The notes under the pieces are model-generated. The model had not been told where the DNA came from. It ran no database searches and was given only the letters and a program-made list of their open reading frames with translations. Position numbers and translations under genes: made by a program. A stretch of 64,000 nucleotides of DNA from RGIG6178 sp045118975 (GTDB taxonomy: Bacteria > Bacillota_I > Bacilli_A > RFN20 > DUOF01), in NCBI GenBank assembly GCA_045118975.1, contig JBGVCT010000003.1:124001-188000 (forward strand). Direction: 5' to 3'. This document shows positions 46,901 to 61,900 of this stretch, one piece after another; within the stretch, counting starts at the first letter, position 1; each line of letters starts with the position of its first letter.

Positions 46901-49900
46901 CTGCTACATATCAAGGAATAGGAGCTAATACAAGTAGTGCTAGTGCGTTTGTATCAGGAATGAATGCAGCTAGAAATAGAATTGAATTTAATAACGACAA
47001 TGCTTATGGTAGTAGAAATTATAGTAATAATACTAGAACTACTACACCAACTCTTGAGCTAGGTAATTCAAATAATACAGGAATAATTCCTACTATTAAG
47101 AAAGAATTAAGGTATAGAGATTGGTATATCAATGTTAGAATATTTGATAATGCTGGTAATAGTTATGTATTTAGCGTTTTATATGAATTTGATACTACTA
47201 AACCAATTATAGAAAGTTCTACAGGACCTATTATAACTGGTATAAATATTGAAGATGATGATCAAAGTAAGAATACAACTGCTAATAATCAAGCTACTAT
47301 AGTATATACATATACTTACTATGATAAGTGGTTATATAATGACTATGTAAATACATTAGGATCATCTGCTATAGTGACTCAAGATTCAACTATAGATTTA
47401 TCTAAAGTTGCTATCACATTCTGTGGTGTGGGATGTAATTCATATGAAGTAGTTCTTACTGGAAATGGAACATATGATATAAAGCTTTCAACATTTGCAG
47501 GAAGAGAAGATAATTTTGAGGCTTATATTAATGGTAATAGTGGGTTATTAAAGGTTAGACTTTCAATCAAATCAGAACTTGTAACTGGAAGAACGCCTAC
47601 TACAGGAATTACTGTAAAGTATGTTAAGTTTACATTTACAATTACTGACTTTACTATGGTAAATGAAAGTTTAAATGCAATTGATGGTTGTGCAAGAATT
47701 AAAATTTCTGAAGGATTTATTACAGATTATTCTGGCAACTATAATATCATGAATGAAAGTCCTACATTCTTGTTAGATAATAGTGCTCTTGATGATGGAT
47801 ATCTAACATTAGATAATAGTCAAGATAATGGATATTGGTATGATATTGTTTCAGGAAGCAATAGCGCTTCAGTTTCAACTGGAGGAGTAAACGCTAACGC
47901 TTGGTTAATGTGCTATCTAGAAAATGGTGGTACTAGTACAACTTATTCTTTATGTAATGAGACTTTATATGGATGGTTCGAGAATGGCTATAAGATGCAA
48001 AATGGTAAGGTTACATTAACTACAAACGAGGTAACTAAACTTGGTGTTAATAATGTAACAAATGTTTCAGACTACACTTTAGAAGTAGTATTTAAAGCTA
48101 ATCAATCTTCAATTAAGGTTGCAGGACAAACATTTAATGTTACAGCTGGAAAAGTTTATCAACTTTCAATTGTTAAGTTGGGAGACAATGTAAATTATTA
48201 TTTAGTTAATGGGGCAACATCTGCATATACAGCAGCAGCTCTTAACTTCAATTCATTTAAGGAATTATCTACTGTAGAGATTGAGGGAAGCGCTATCATA
48301 TATGCTTTGAGAGCATATAAGTTAGCTTTAACTGTTGCTGAGTTAAAAGTAAATCACGCAAGAGATATTGCAAGATACATTACAAGCCCAGAAACTGCTT
48401 CAGTAATTGCAAACAATAACAATTATGTTACTAAAGGTTTAGTTCATTGGTTAGATGGATATTATCATAGCCAAGTTAGGTCTAATGAATCAGAGGAATA
48501 TACTTTAATTATCAAAACTACTGAGGATAATACTAATACATGTGTTCCTGGTGAAATTACAGCTGATTCAGGTATTAACTTATCTTACTCATACTATGCA
48601 TGGACTAATTATTATAGTGTAAGTAGACCTACATTTACTAATAACTTGAGTAGTGCCGTAAGTGGTAGTGCAGTTGGAACAACAGAGTTCACATTTGCTA
48701 CACCATCTGAAACTGGAAAATATTTCTTATGGATAAAACTTACTGATAACTCAGGTAATGTTTCTGTATATAAGTTCTACAAAGAATTTACAATAGATGT
48801 AACAACTCCATATGTAACAGGAATTGAAGTATTGTCAACAAGTGATACTATTGTTGATGGTACAGGAAAAGTTGTTGCTTATGTTGATAATGCAAATAAA
48901 TTTACTTTGAATGGTGTTTCTTATACGATCGCTATTGACTCAGTTGGTACATATAAACTTGAAACTGCTGGTGGTTCTGTATTGATAGATGTAGAAACTC
49001 AATCATTTACTGTAAGCGGTAAACAATATTATTTCACAAATGGATGGAATAATTTTAATCCTTCTGTTAATTATGATTATTATAATCATGGAGATATTAT
49101 TACATTTATTATCAGTTATAGTGAGGCACTAGGAAGTGATTCTAGTTATGAAAATCCAATTATCAAGTTCGGTGATAAGGTTGGAGTTGGTACGCTTCAA
49201 CGTATTTCTAATGTAGGAACTTCTATAGTTTATACTTATACTGTTTCTCAAGATGTAGAAGATGCAAGAAGCAATCTTGGAGATAATGGTGGATTAATTA
49301 TTGAATTTGGTAATAACCATAATAATGCGGTTGACCTTCTTGGTAATACTAATACTAATAAGTCTGTATTTACAATAACAACTGGTACAGAAAGTGCGTC
49401 TCAAGTATTAACTTATAATAATGGCGATACAGCTGCTTATAAGATGGCAAGTTATAACATTAAAGATGGAGTAGATGCAATTGATAGTTATTATGGTAAG
49501 TTGGCTGTTGCTGATACAGTATACGCATTTATTACTGATTTTGAGGTAACAAGTACTGCATCAAGAACTTCTGGAATGTATCATTTCTATAAAGCAGGAG
49601 ATAAAATAACTATTCAAGTAACATTTAGTGAGAAGATTACTCTTGTTGGAGATGTTTACTTGAGAATAGGTGATAGATATCAACATAATTATACATACAC
49701 ATATCAAACTGAGGCATGTACTTCTAGTAAGTCTGGTGTAGGATTTGCAATTGGAGTAACAACAATATCATGTGATTACACAATTGTTTCTGGAAATCAA
49801 TTAGACAACTTTGTTGTGAAAGATATTGTTAACTTTGCTAACGTTAGAGATATTGCAAATAATGCTTACTTAATGGCATATTCTGCTGATGCTTTATATA

Positions 49901-52900
49901 GTTGGTTTGATGAAGAAATTGAAACTGATGACAATGTTCAAGAGCATTCAGATTATGGTATTAATGTAGATATTAATAAAGTAAGTTATGATTCTGTAAA
50001 AGAGGGTAGTGGTGATTATGCTACTAACTGGTATGTTGCAAGAATTTATGTTATAGATACTAAGATAGTAGAAAGTTACTATGAAGTTGAAGACTTCCGT
50101 GTTTATAGTAATGGAGTTACTGAAGAGGAAGACTATCTAAATGGATTAAATACTAAAACGTATGAGACAATAGCTACAATACCATTACAAGGTGACAAAT
50201 ATATTATTGATGGAAAAGAGTATTCTAAGACATCAACTCATGTATGTAATTACAATGAGACTAGTGAATGTTACAAGATTGAAAATGGAAAAGTTGTAAT
50301 TCATCAAGTAGAATACACAATTTCTGGAACAGATCTTCTTTATAGTAAAGATGTTATGTATACAATAGATGACGCTGATAAGGGTGTTATTGTTATTGAA
50401 TTCTATGATAAGTGGTTGAGCAACCATGCATATAACAATACTTATAATACAGGTTACACAATTCATGATGGAAATCTTGTAAGCAAAGAGATATCTTCTA
50501 GTATTACATTCAAGAGTGCCAATATCAATTCTATTGATGGAACTGTCGAATTATTAGGAAAGATATATACATACAACCAAGCTAATCAAACTATTAGTTT
50601 GGGTGGATTAACTTATTATATTAGAAACAATGAATTCTTTATAAGTAACTTTAGATTTACAGTAAGTGGAACTAAGATTATCTATAACAGTATTGCTACT
50701 ATTCAAATTGACATGACTGGTAATTTGGATCAAAATCATGGTGATATTTATGTTCAAATATTCAATGCTATTATTTCTGATGCTGCAGGTAATGCTGTTC
50801 AAGAAATTAATGCTAGAACAGATGATTGGGCAATAAGACATTTTGTTATTGATGAGCATGCTCCAGTTAATGGTGGAGAACAATTAATTGATTCATCAAA
50901 TAACTATAGTGCTCCAATTACTTCTATGATTCCTAGCGGATATGCAGTTAGTTCATCATATACATATACTGCCTTTATTAAGGGAACAAGAGGTCAAAAG
51001 ATTCAATTGAACCTATTAGATATGGGTGGTAGTGATTTGAACTATTATTGTTACTATATTGTTGATGGCTTGAATGCAACTTCAACTAGTGGATCTACAA
51101 GAGTATGTAGAGGAATAAGGGATACAAATAATTCATCTTACACTAGTGATATAATCAACAATTATACATCAAATGGACATTTACTAGGTAATGGATATAT
51201 TGCTGAGTATAATAGCGCTGCTAATTGGTGGACTTGGACAACAAATCTTGGAGAAGCAGAAGTTATTAATCAATCAAGTACAATATTTGTAAGTGTATTT
51301 GATAGAAGTGGTAATGAGACTTCATTTAGAATTTGTGTTAAAGTAGAAACTTTGGCTGATATTGTAAGCAATGAAACAGTGGTGAATGGATATACTCCAT
51401 ATGCACATGTTTATACAACTGGTGTAACTGGTAGTGATGTAGAAATAAGTATAGATACATGGACTAATGGAAATGTAAAGATTTCTATGGGTGCAAAAAT
51501 CGGTACTTCTTATGATTGTGCTGCTCATACTAATTATTGCGAGGCAGTAAATAATACAGGAATTAGAAGTAGTGGATTTAAATCAATAACATTTACTTCT
51601 GGTACATTCAGTTATGCTGGAGGAAACTATATTGGTGAATTAAAGGATAATTATAATAAGACATATCCAAAAGATGTGGTTTCATCATTATCTTTTGATG
51701 AGACAATTACTGTAACTAGAAATGGTAGATATGTTGCTACAATTCTTACTCATTCTGGTTTACAATATACAATTACAATTGATGTTATAAATATTGATAA
51801 ATTAAGTGTTGTTGAAACTACTTCAATTACAGACAACTATTCTAGTCCAACTGTGACTCAAATAGAAAATACTGATGATAAATATGATCATAGCGCATTT
51901 GAAATTAGAGTAAACAGTGCGGATAGTTCAAGAACTGAACACTATGGACAATCTGGATTAAGTTATTATGAATGGTTCTACGCTGATACTTGTGTAGGAA
52001 CAGAAGATTGCTTAGGTGCAATAAAGTATGAAGGTAATAAAGAAGATAATAGTGACTTGGGTCACGACATATATAGTGCAGATGGATTCGTTAGTGGTAT
52101 GAATTATGCTAGGTCAAGAGGAGAGTTTGCAAGTAATGCAACATTCCAAAGCAATGCTTATGGATCTAAAGACTTTACTACTAAGACAACAGCTCCTGAC
52201 TTGAATAATAATAATTCAATTCTTTCTTTAACTATACCAACAATTCATGCAAACTTCAGATACAAAGACTGGTATTTGAATGTAAGAGTATTTGATAATG
52301 CTGGTAATAGTTATGTCTTCACAAGGTTATATGAATTTGATACAACAGAAGCTGAGATTATTGCTTTAGATGATGAAATATATAATTCAGAAGAATATAT
52401 AAAAGATAGAAATACATACATTAGTGTTATATCTAATGGTGATGATGAAGGATTAATTTCTGGAACTACTGCTAGTAGGTCTAGTGAAGTTAAATTTGTA
52501 TTTGCTGTTTATGATAAGTGGTTAGTAAATAGTGCTATAACAAATAGTTCTACTATTGCACACAATGTATATGTAGACATTTCTAAGATTCACGTATTAT
52601 TCTCTAGAAGTGCTAACTTATATGGGGATCCATCTCAAAATATTGTGATAGCTAGTGGTAATGGATGTAAGGAAGATTACAGGTTAGTTAACTTCAATAC
52701 CGCTAAATATACTAATATTAATGGTTCTGGAACACCAGATGAGTGTGCTCTTCCAGATGGCTATTCGACAAGTCTAAACATGACAACAACTTATGAATTG
52801 ATTGAGGTTAATGAAGATCATGTTGTTTCTAATAATGCAAATCCAAGATACTTATTGTTTACCATAACATTAACAAATCTTGCGGTTGTTTCTAGAGGCG

Positions 52901-55900
52901 CTGATTTAAGTGGTTATATTGGACTATATGTTGAAAATTCTTTGATATATGATGATAGTGATATAAGTTCAACTATTAATAAAAAGGATTCAGATGAAAA
53001 TAATGATTTGAAGTATGATAATTCAACAAGCTTCTTATCTACATATCCAATAATGCTAGATAACATTGAATTAAGTACACCATCTATTACTCCAGATACA
53101 CCATCTAATGTTAATAAGTGGTATGACTTAGCAACTGGTGCCTATTCTACAGTTGTTTCTGATGCTACAGGATTAAATAATGCTGACTGGTTAGTATGTT
53201 ATTCTAATGGTGCAGTTAGTGTGGCTGAATGTACAACTACTCCAACAGGTTGGTATAATAATGCATTAGTATTATCAAGTGATGGATATATAACAATTGA
53301 TTTACCATTTACTTTAGGAGATGGATTACATACATTAGTAACGGATTATACATTTGAGGTAATAGTAAAACCTACAACAACTAGCATTAAGGTTGCGGGT
53401 ATAACATTTACTGGTTTACAAGCAAATTCTATAAATCAAATTGCTATTGTTAGAAGAGGTTCTACAGTAAGTGCTTATATAAATCAAAGTAAGGTAACAG
53501 TTTCAGGATTACCAAATACAATTGCTTCAGGCATCAAGGTTGAAGGACCTGGAAATTTATATGCTGTTAGAAGTTATAAATTAGCTTTAACAGTAGATGA
53601 ATTAGATCACAACCATAATAGAGATGTTTCTAGATATTCTACTTCTATATCAACTATTTATAATAGAGATAATTATGTAACTAAGGGATTAATTTCTTGG
53701 TTAGATAGTTACTATCATACTCCTAATATTGGAAACAGTGCTGGAAGTTATAGCATTGGTATCAATACATCAAACTTCAGTGTTGATGAAAATGGTAATA
53801 TGATTGGAGATATTAACTTCAATAAATCATGTTATAAATTTGTTAATGCTTATAGTGGTACACAAACATTTGATTGTAATTTTGCTAATAGCGATACACA
53901 TTCATTTGGAGAAGGTGGAAGTGATGGAGTATTAACTTATACTGTAACTAACAAGCAAACAGGAGAAACAATTGGTATTGACTTTACAACATATACATTT
54001 ACTCTGTATGGCAAGACATATATTATTGATACTAACTATATTATTGAAGTAGCAAATCCTAACAATAAAGTTGCTTTAGAAGTAACTGAAGATAATTTAT
54101 TAGGATTTGAATTGATTGTAGAAAAAGGCGGAATCATGGTTAAGGAAGAATTTACTGTAGAGTTTAAGATGACTAACTCTCTAGTAATGCCTACTGCAGA
54201 TGGAGCATATACTTTAATTATTAGATTAGAGGATAATGCAGGTAATATTACTATATATAGATATTATAAGGAAGTAGCTATTGATACTGTTAAGCCTTAT
54301 GTAAACGATATAGAAATTTTATCTGAGTCAAATAACGATGATAGTTCTGTTCGTATTTGGAATGCTTATAATCAATCAGGTAATCCATATGACTATTATA
54401 GTATTGGTGGAAAAATGATTATTATGGTTAGCTATAGTGAGGCTATTGCTAATAGTGATAAACTTAGTGTTCCGATACTAACATTTACAAGTGGTTCTTA
54501 TATTGTGGATAGAGAACTTACAAATAGAACTGTAATAGGTACAACAATAATTTATACTTATACAATAAAAGATAATACCGCTCTAAATGATAGAGATAGA
54601 GATGGTGATGATGGTGAGGTCAAGTTTACATATACTCCATCAAGCGAAGTAACTGATATATCTCAAAATGCTACAGAAAACGTTAAACCAATAATTATTA
54701 ATTTTGGCAATGATAAAAACGTAGATTATACTGTAGGAACTTCTACAAGAACATCAATCAATGTTAATAGAGCCTATATTAATGTTAATAATGCAGGATC
54801 TGCGGTTGTTTCTACTTATTATGGACATATGCCATATGCGATGATTGCCAAACCATTTATTACTGATATAGAAATAAGTGGTGGACAAGATTACGAATTA
54901 AATGATATGCCATATAAGTTATTTAGAGCAGGACAAACTGCTACTATTACTATTACGTTTAATAAGGTAGTTAATACTCCTTATATAAGTATAGATGGTG
55001 ATGATAATGGTGACTTCTATTTAGATGTTGTTGCTTCAGTGAATAAGACATTTACATTTGTTTGTGAAGGTGTTGGAAAGAATAGTTCACAAACTCAATT
55101 TACATGTACTTATACATTTGCTGATCAAGATGATTCTTATGGATTAACAATTGGAAAAGACTTGTTATTTGAAATTTATGATATAGCTAATAACAAAATG
55201 TCACTATTTGATTATAATGGCGATAATAAACCTAATGTTATGGCTGATAGTGTAGTTCAAGACTATACAATTAATATTAATAAGGCAGGAACTTTAAATG
55301 TTTCTGAACATGATAAGATTATTATTGTTGATACAAAGTTCGCTAATATGGTTGGAGGACTTGATAGTTCTGCAAATAGTAATAATATCTGGTATGATTT
55401 AAGCGGTAATGACGCTTCAGGTAATAGAGTTGAAATTAGAGGAATTACTAATGACAAGTGGTTTAATTCAGAAACATGGGATGATGGAGCTTATTGGCAA
55501 AATGGATTAGTAATGCCTCAAGGTGAAAGTATTACAGCAACTAATCTATCTCTAGGAACACTAGCAGATGGTGCACAATTCAGTGTGGGTGCTTATACAA
55601 TTGAAATAACATATGTTGGATCAATTATTGTAAATAATGGTTCACCACAAACTTCAGCTTCATTGAAAACGCTTGTTCTTACAGGTGCAAGTTTAAATAC
55701 ACTTACTGTTTCATCTAATAGCAATTCAACAATTGTATATGCTATAAGGGCATATAACTTAGCATTATCTAGCCAAGAAAAAGCAATAAATGCTAATTTA
55801 GATAGCGCAAGATTTGGAACTAGTCATACAAATATTGCTGATGTTTCAGGATATATCACAAAAGGTATAGAATTATGGTTAGATGGTTACTACCACAGTG

Positions 55901-58900
55901 GATATAGAGTTAATGATGTAATTAATAACAAAGAAAATATAAGTGTAGTTGTAAGTAAAGAAAGTGCTATTGACTATACAGAAGCACCTATTGATTATGC
56001 AAACTCTAAGTATATGTGGATAAATGTTCATAATCCTGCTACAGATGTTAAAAATAATGGTATCTCATTGAGTACAGGTGTACGTCAAACTAATGCTAGT
56101 GGACAACTTATTGATGAGGTAGTGATTCCATATCCTCAAAATGAAGGTTCTTATGTATTGTGGGTATACATTATTGATACAGCAGGAAATGAGGTTACTT
56201 ATAGATATAGTAATGAGTATGTGGTTGATAAAAAGTCACCTGTACTAGATAATGTTGAAATGATTTATACTTCAGGTTGCGAAAACGATTTGTGTAATAT
56301 TGGTGACAAGATTGGATTTATAGTTTCATTTAGTGAAGCTGTTTCTTCTGAAGTAAGTGATGAAACTCTATTTGGATATGCAACTATCACAATAGGTGGA
56401 CGTGTTCCAACTAATTTAGATAATTTGGTTGTGGCTAGAAGAGGAACATATATAACAATTCTATATACAATCAGAGAAGAAGATGCGTCTTTAGGAAATG
56501 CGGATGCTAGGGGTAATGCTGGAGATAATGGAAGCATAAGACTTAACTATACAACTGCTTCTAATGAAGTGTTAGATGCTCTTGGCAATAAAAATGCTCT
56601 TTCTATAGCATATGATGATAATACATTGAAGGCTGGAACTTCAGTTTATGCAAAACAAGTTACTGCTGATACTATTTATCCATTTGTAACAGGATTAAGA
56701 TTAACTACAACATCTAATAATGCTACTAATGGAAGTGGTTCAAACCTGTTAACTTACTATTACTTTAAGGTTGGAAATTCAATTACTGTGGAAGTAACAA
56801 TGAGTGAATTGGTTGTATTAAATGGTAATGCCGTTACTCTTACTTTAAGAGGTATTAACAATAATGGTGTTAATGCAACTATAACAACAAAGGCATGTAG
56901 TCTTTCTACAACTGCCACAACAACATTCACATGTACTTATGATGTGGCTTCAGATATTAATTTAAGAGACCTAGTTGTTATATCAATTAATAATCAAGAT
57001 TCAATAAATGATTTAGCTGGAAATCATTCTAATGCAGAAGGAAATTCAGAATCATTATTTGACTTTGTTAATGATCAAAAGACAAGTGCTACATCTACAC
57101 AATCTAAGCCAGATGTATGTATTAATATTAATGCATCTTTAGTTGGTAGTTGTGATGTAGGATTTACTAGAACAAAGAACAGTGTTGCTGTTATTGATAA
57201 TACAAAGCCTGTTATAGCTTATTCTGGATTAAGAACTGAAGGTGGAAAGTATTCTGATACAGAAGGAAAAGTAACAATCAATGAACACCATATTGCTTAC
57301 TATACAATTACTATTACTGATGTGTGGGCAATGCATAATACAATTAATCTTGCTAATATTACATATATGCTAGCAGGAAATAAGTTTGTAATGACTTTAC
57401 AAGGTGAGGATACAATTAGTAATAGAGCATTTAATACAATATCAAATGCTGCTAGTGCAGTTTATAAGGCAGAAAGTTCAGATGGAGAATATCAAGCAAT
57501 TCTATCTTATAGCTTTACTAGTTTCTCACATACATTTGATTTTGCTCCAGGTCTTACTACAGTTGATCCTTCTACTCCTAATGAGCAATTAAAGGATACG
57601 CTAGTATTAACATTGGCAATTAGTAATGCTACTGGTGATGGTGAAGTAACTATTATTTCAGAAAGCGATAGTGCTAATAGCAAATATGCTCTTGTTGATA
57701 AAGCAGGTAATGTCAATAATGAATCTAAGAATGAATCTAAGAAGTTATATGTAGATAATGAAATACCTCAAATCATGGAAGATATCATGAGTGATAATTA
57801 TTGGTATGATGTAAGTGGTAATAATCACAAAGGAGTTCTTAATTATGATTATCCTTCACCAGGATTTGTATATGAAGGACAACAAAAAATGCCATCTAGA
57901 TTTATAAACAATGGATTAATGCTATCTAATGATAATACAGTAGTTGTTGCCAATAGTACTGATGGATTGAATTTAACTAATTATTATACTATTGAATTAT
58001 TAGTTAAGTTCTCTAATATAAGTGCTGCAGATGCAGAAAAACTAAAAACAGTCATTAGTTACAATTCTGTTTCTTATGGAATTGACATGGCTGGTTGTTC
58101 AACTAACTTGTGTCATGTTCTAATAAGAAGAAATGGCGCTAATACAGTAAGTTATAGTTTGGGCGTTCCAAGCTCTACTACAACAGGATTATCAACTGGT
58201 GGTTCTTTAACAAGTACATCTAATACAATTAATACAATAACACTTCGTGGTGTTAATGGATTGACTATTTATGGATTAAGAGTATATGAAAGATATTTAA
58301 CAGATGATGAAATCGTTAATAATATGAGAGTGGATGCTAGAAGATATGCAACACAAACATACGCTAATCTATCTAATATGAATGGCTATGTTACTAGTGG
58401 AATTGTTTCTATGCTTGATGGTTACTATAATAGTGCTCCAAGAACAGGCAATGAAATAACTCTAACTTTAGATACTGAAACAGCATTTGTTGTGGAAACA
58501 GATGAGGCAGAGTTGAACTTAGCTAAGTCAGGATATAAGTGGATAAATGTAAGTAGCGAAGATTATTTAAGTCCTATGACTGGAGGCGTTGTTAGCGATG
58601 TGGCTGCAGCTGATAGTACAAATATTGCTATATATCGTAGATTTACATCAAATAATCGTAAGCAAGTAACTCTAGATTTACCAACTGCTAATGGAGCATA
58701 TGTATTATTTGTTCAATTAGTTGATAAAGCAGGTAACTATAGAGTATATAAGTATGAGCAACCTGTAGTAATTGATAATGAAACAGCTGCTTTGGTAGAT
58801 ATTAGAATAGTATGTAATGATGATGGTTTACATACAGATGTTGATACTAATTGTATATATGATACAGATACAGATAAGTATTTATACAGATATAAGGCTG

Positions 58901-61900
58901 GAGATACAATTAAGATAATTGCCTCATACACAAGACCAACAACAGCGCTAATAACAACAAGTATGAAGATAGGTGATAATGTAATTTCATCATTTACTAA
59001 TAATGGTAGTGGTGCGATGAGTATTACTTATAAGTATACTGTTGTTAGTGGAGATAATGGATATGTAGAGTTTGTTTATGGAACTCACACATTAACTCAA
59101 TATGATTTCTATGTGGATAATGGTATAACTATATATGAAAAATTAGATGACAAATATCATAACTATAGTGCATTAGTAGATACAGAGACTGTTATGATTA
59201 AAGATGTTAAGTTGTTTAATGATATTGCATTTACTATTGGCACAACACAATATCATATTTATAGAGATGTAGATACAGAAGAAATTAAATATGTATATTA
59301 CTTATCTCAAACATACGAAAATAATATTGATGTAGTAAATTATCATGATAATATTGCTACAATAGATGGTAAGTATTATTTAATAGATTTATATTCTAAT
59401 ACTGTTACTTTAATAACATTCGGTGAAAATAATGTTATTAATAGATCAACTGAATATGATTTGGTTAATAATACGTTTACTGTTGGTAATATTAGATATG
59501 AAATTGAAAATACAACAATAAAAGCATACACAATGCTTTCTGTAAATGCAGGTAGTGCCTTTGTTATAGGAACTGAGCAATATATAATTAATAAAGATAG
59601 TAACAATACTAGAATTATATCTGTAAAAGATAGTGATAGTAATATTATTAATTTAGATGAAGGACATGAAGATAAGTCATATTTAGAAAACGGCATAAGA
59701 TACTATGTTTATAAACATGGTGATACATTTACATTTGAAATCTTCTTAACAGAAAATGTATTAACTGGTTCTATAACTTATGGATTATATTACAATAATG
59801 CTGATAATAATAATCAAGCAACTTATAAGACAGTATCATGTACTAATTCTATTATAGAAAATAATAAGGTAAGATGTTCTTATACATTTACTCAAGAAGG
59901 CGATCCAGGTAATGCTTATAACTATTACATTGGTGAGATTAAATTAACTAGTGCAAATAAGGACTATGTTGGTCATGCTGTAGATAATTTTGTATTATCA
60001 TCTAGTTCAAATAAGAATATAGACTTTAGAAATGACAGTCCAGGTAGTGATATGGTTGGTATTGATAAGTTTGTATTATTAGACAATAGTGTTCCTACAA
60101 TTAATGAAGATGATCCTAATTATGTTGTTGAAAATATCAATAATTGGTTAGACATTAGTGGTAAAGAAAATCATGCTACTATTAGTTCAGTTTCTTCTAC
60201 TGGATATATCCATGAAACAGGAGTAAGTGATTTCTATGATAATGGTATCCGTGCTTCTGAGATTACTATTCCAGTTAATGTTGGAGATATGACTATAAAT
60301 GGTATATATAGAGCAACTGATTATACTTTAGAAATGTATGTGAAAGTTGTTGGTAGTGGAAATAATAACTTGTTTATAAATGGAAACCAAGTTTATGACT
60401 TTGGTGATACAGAAGCATATATACACTTAACAATTGTTAAATATAATGGAACAATTAAAGTTTATAAAAATGGAGAGGCTATAACTACTCCAAGCGCAAT
60501 TTCTGGATTAACAAAGATTACTGATGTTAAGATTCAAGCTTCTGAAATGTATGTATATGCATTTAGAGCAAGAATGTTAGCGCTTAGTGTTGAAGAAATT
60601 GCCCATAATAGAGCAATAGATACTTCAAGATATTTTAACCATGTTGGACTAGGATGTTTAACTTCATATGGTTCAGGAAGCGAGTGTGCAACTAATAATT
60701 CATATGTAACTAAGGGTCTTGAAACTTGGTTAGATGGATATTTCCATTCAACATGGGTATTACAACCAGATGATGAAACATTTGATATTATGTTAGAAAG
60801 TTCAACAATTTCATTGTCTACAATTAATTACTATAAGAATAGTGGAATTGATTATGATAATTCTTACTATTACATTAGTAAGGATGCTAGTGAATACTTT
60901 GGTTTTGGTTCATTTAGTACAACATTAGCAGGCTCAATTTCACTTGCTGGAGTTAGAGTTCCAAATTCTAATACAATAAGAATTCCTCTTGTAAGAGAAG
61001 ATATGAAGTCTTGTTATATTTGGTTATACTTACAAGATAATTCAGGCAATGCTAGAGTATATAGATATAATGTTGCATACACTGTATTCGATATGCCAGT
61101 AAATGTTACATCTGTTGAGGTTGTAAATGTAACAACTCAAAACACTTCAGAATTGTGTGATGATACTAATAGATATGCTTGCTTGAGTAATGGCGATACA
61201 TTTACTATTGCAGTTTCTCATAGTGGAAGCTTAACAAATATTGGATCATATACTCATGTATTTAGTGGTAGTGACATTACAATAAATGGAGTAACTTACT
61301 CATTTAGTGGATTTGACAACGATGTTGATCAAGGTCATATAAAAACTGAAGTAAGAGGAACTACAATTTATTATACATTTGTAGTTAGAGGACCTCTTGA
61401 TAGAACTATTAGTGGAGATAATGGGCTAGTTAACTTTAACTACACTACTTCAGGAACTAATGTGTTTAACCAAATAATTAATGATGCATATAATACAATT
61501 ACTTTAGGAAATACAGATATTAATAATAAAGTGGCTCATAAGGGTGTAATGGTTGTAAGTAACTATGCATACATTGTTGTTGTAGATACTCAAAGACCAT
61601 ATATTACAGATATGGAATATGTTCATGATACTAGTGTTGGAGAATTCTCTGTATACGAATATGGTGGATATACATATTACTATTTAGGTTCTAATAAAGT
61701 ACTTACAGTAAATGTCACTTTCTCTGAACCAGTAATTTCAAATAACGCTAACACTAAGACATTTGACTTAGCGATTGGTAGTTATACAGATAGCGGTTGG
61801 GAAAGAACTATGGCATGTACAATAAACGATGATTATTTAGGTGCTGTATGTAGATATACTACTGTAGATGGTGATGATACTGGTACAGATATACCTGAGG

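Noticed and set aside
40999..59696. Minus-strand open frames of 60-106 codons inside the giant gene (such as 40999-41208, 50608-50883, 59376-59696)
   Set aside because: No ribosome binding sites and low-complexity products rich in Ser, Ile, Leu and Thr; they mirror the coding strand's codon bias.
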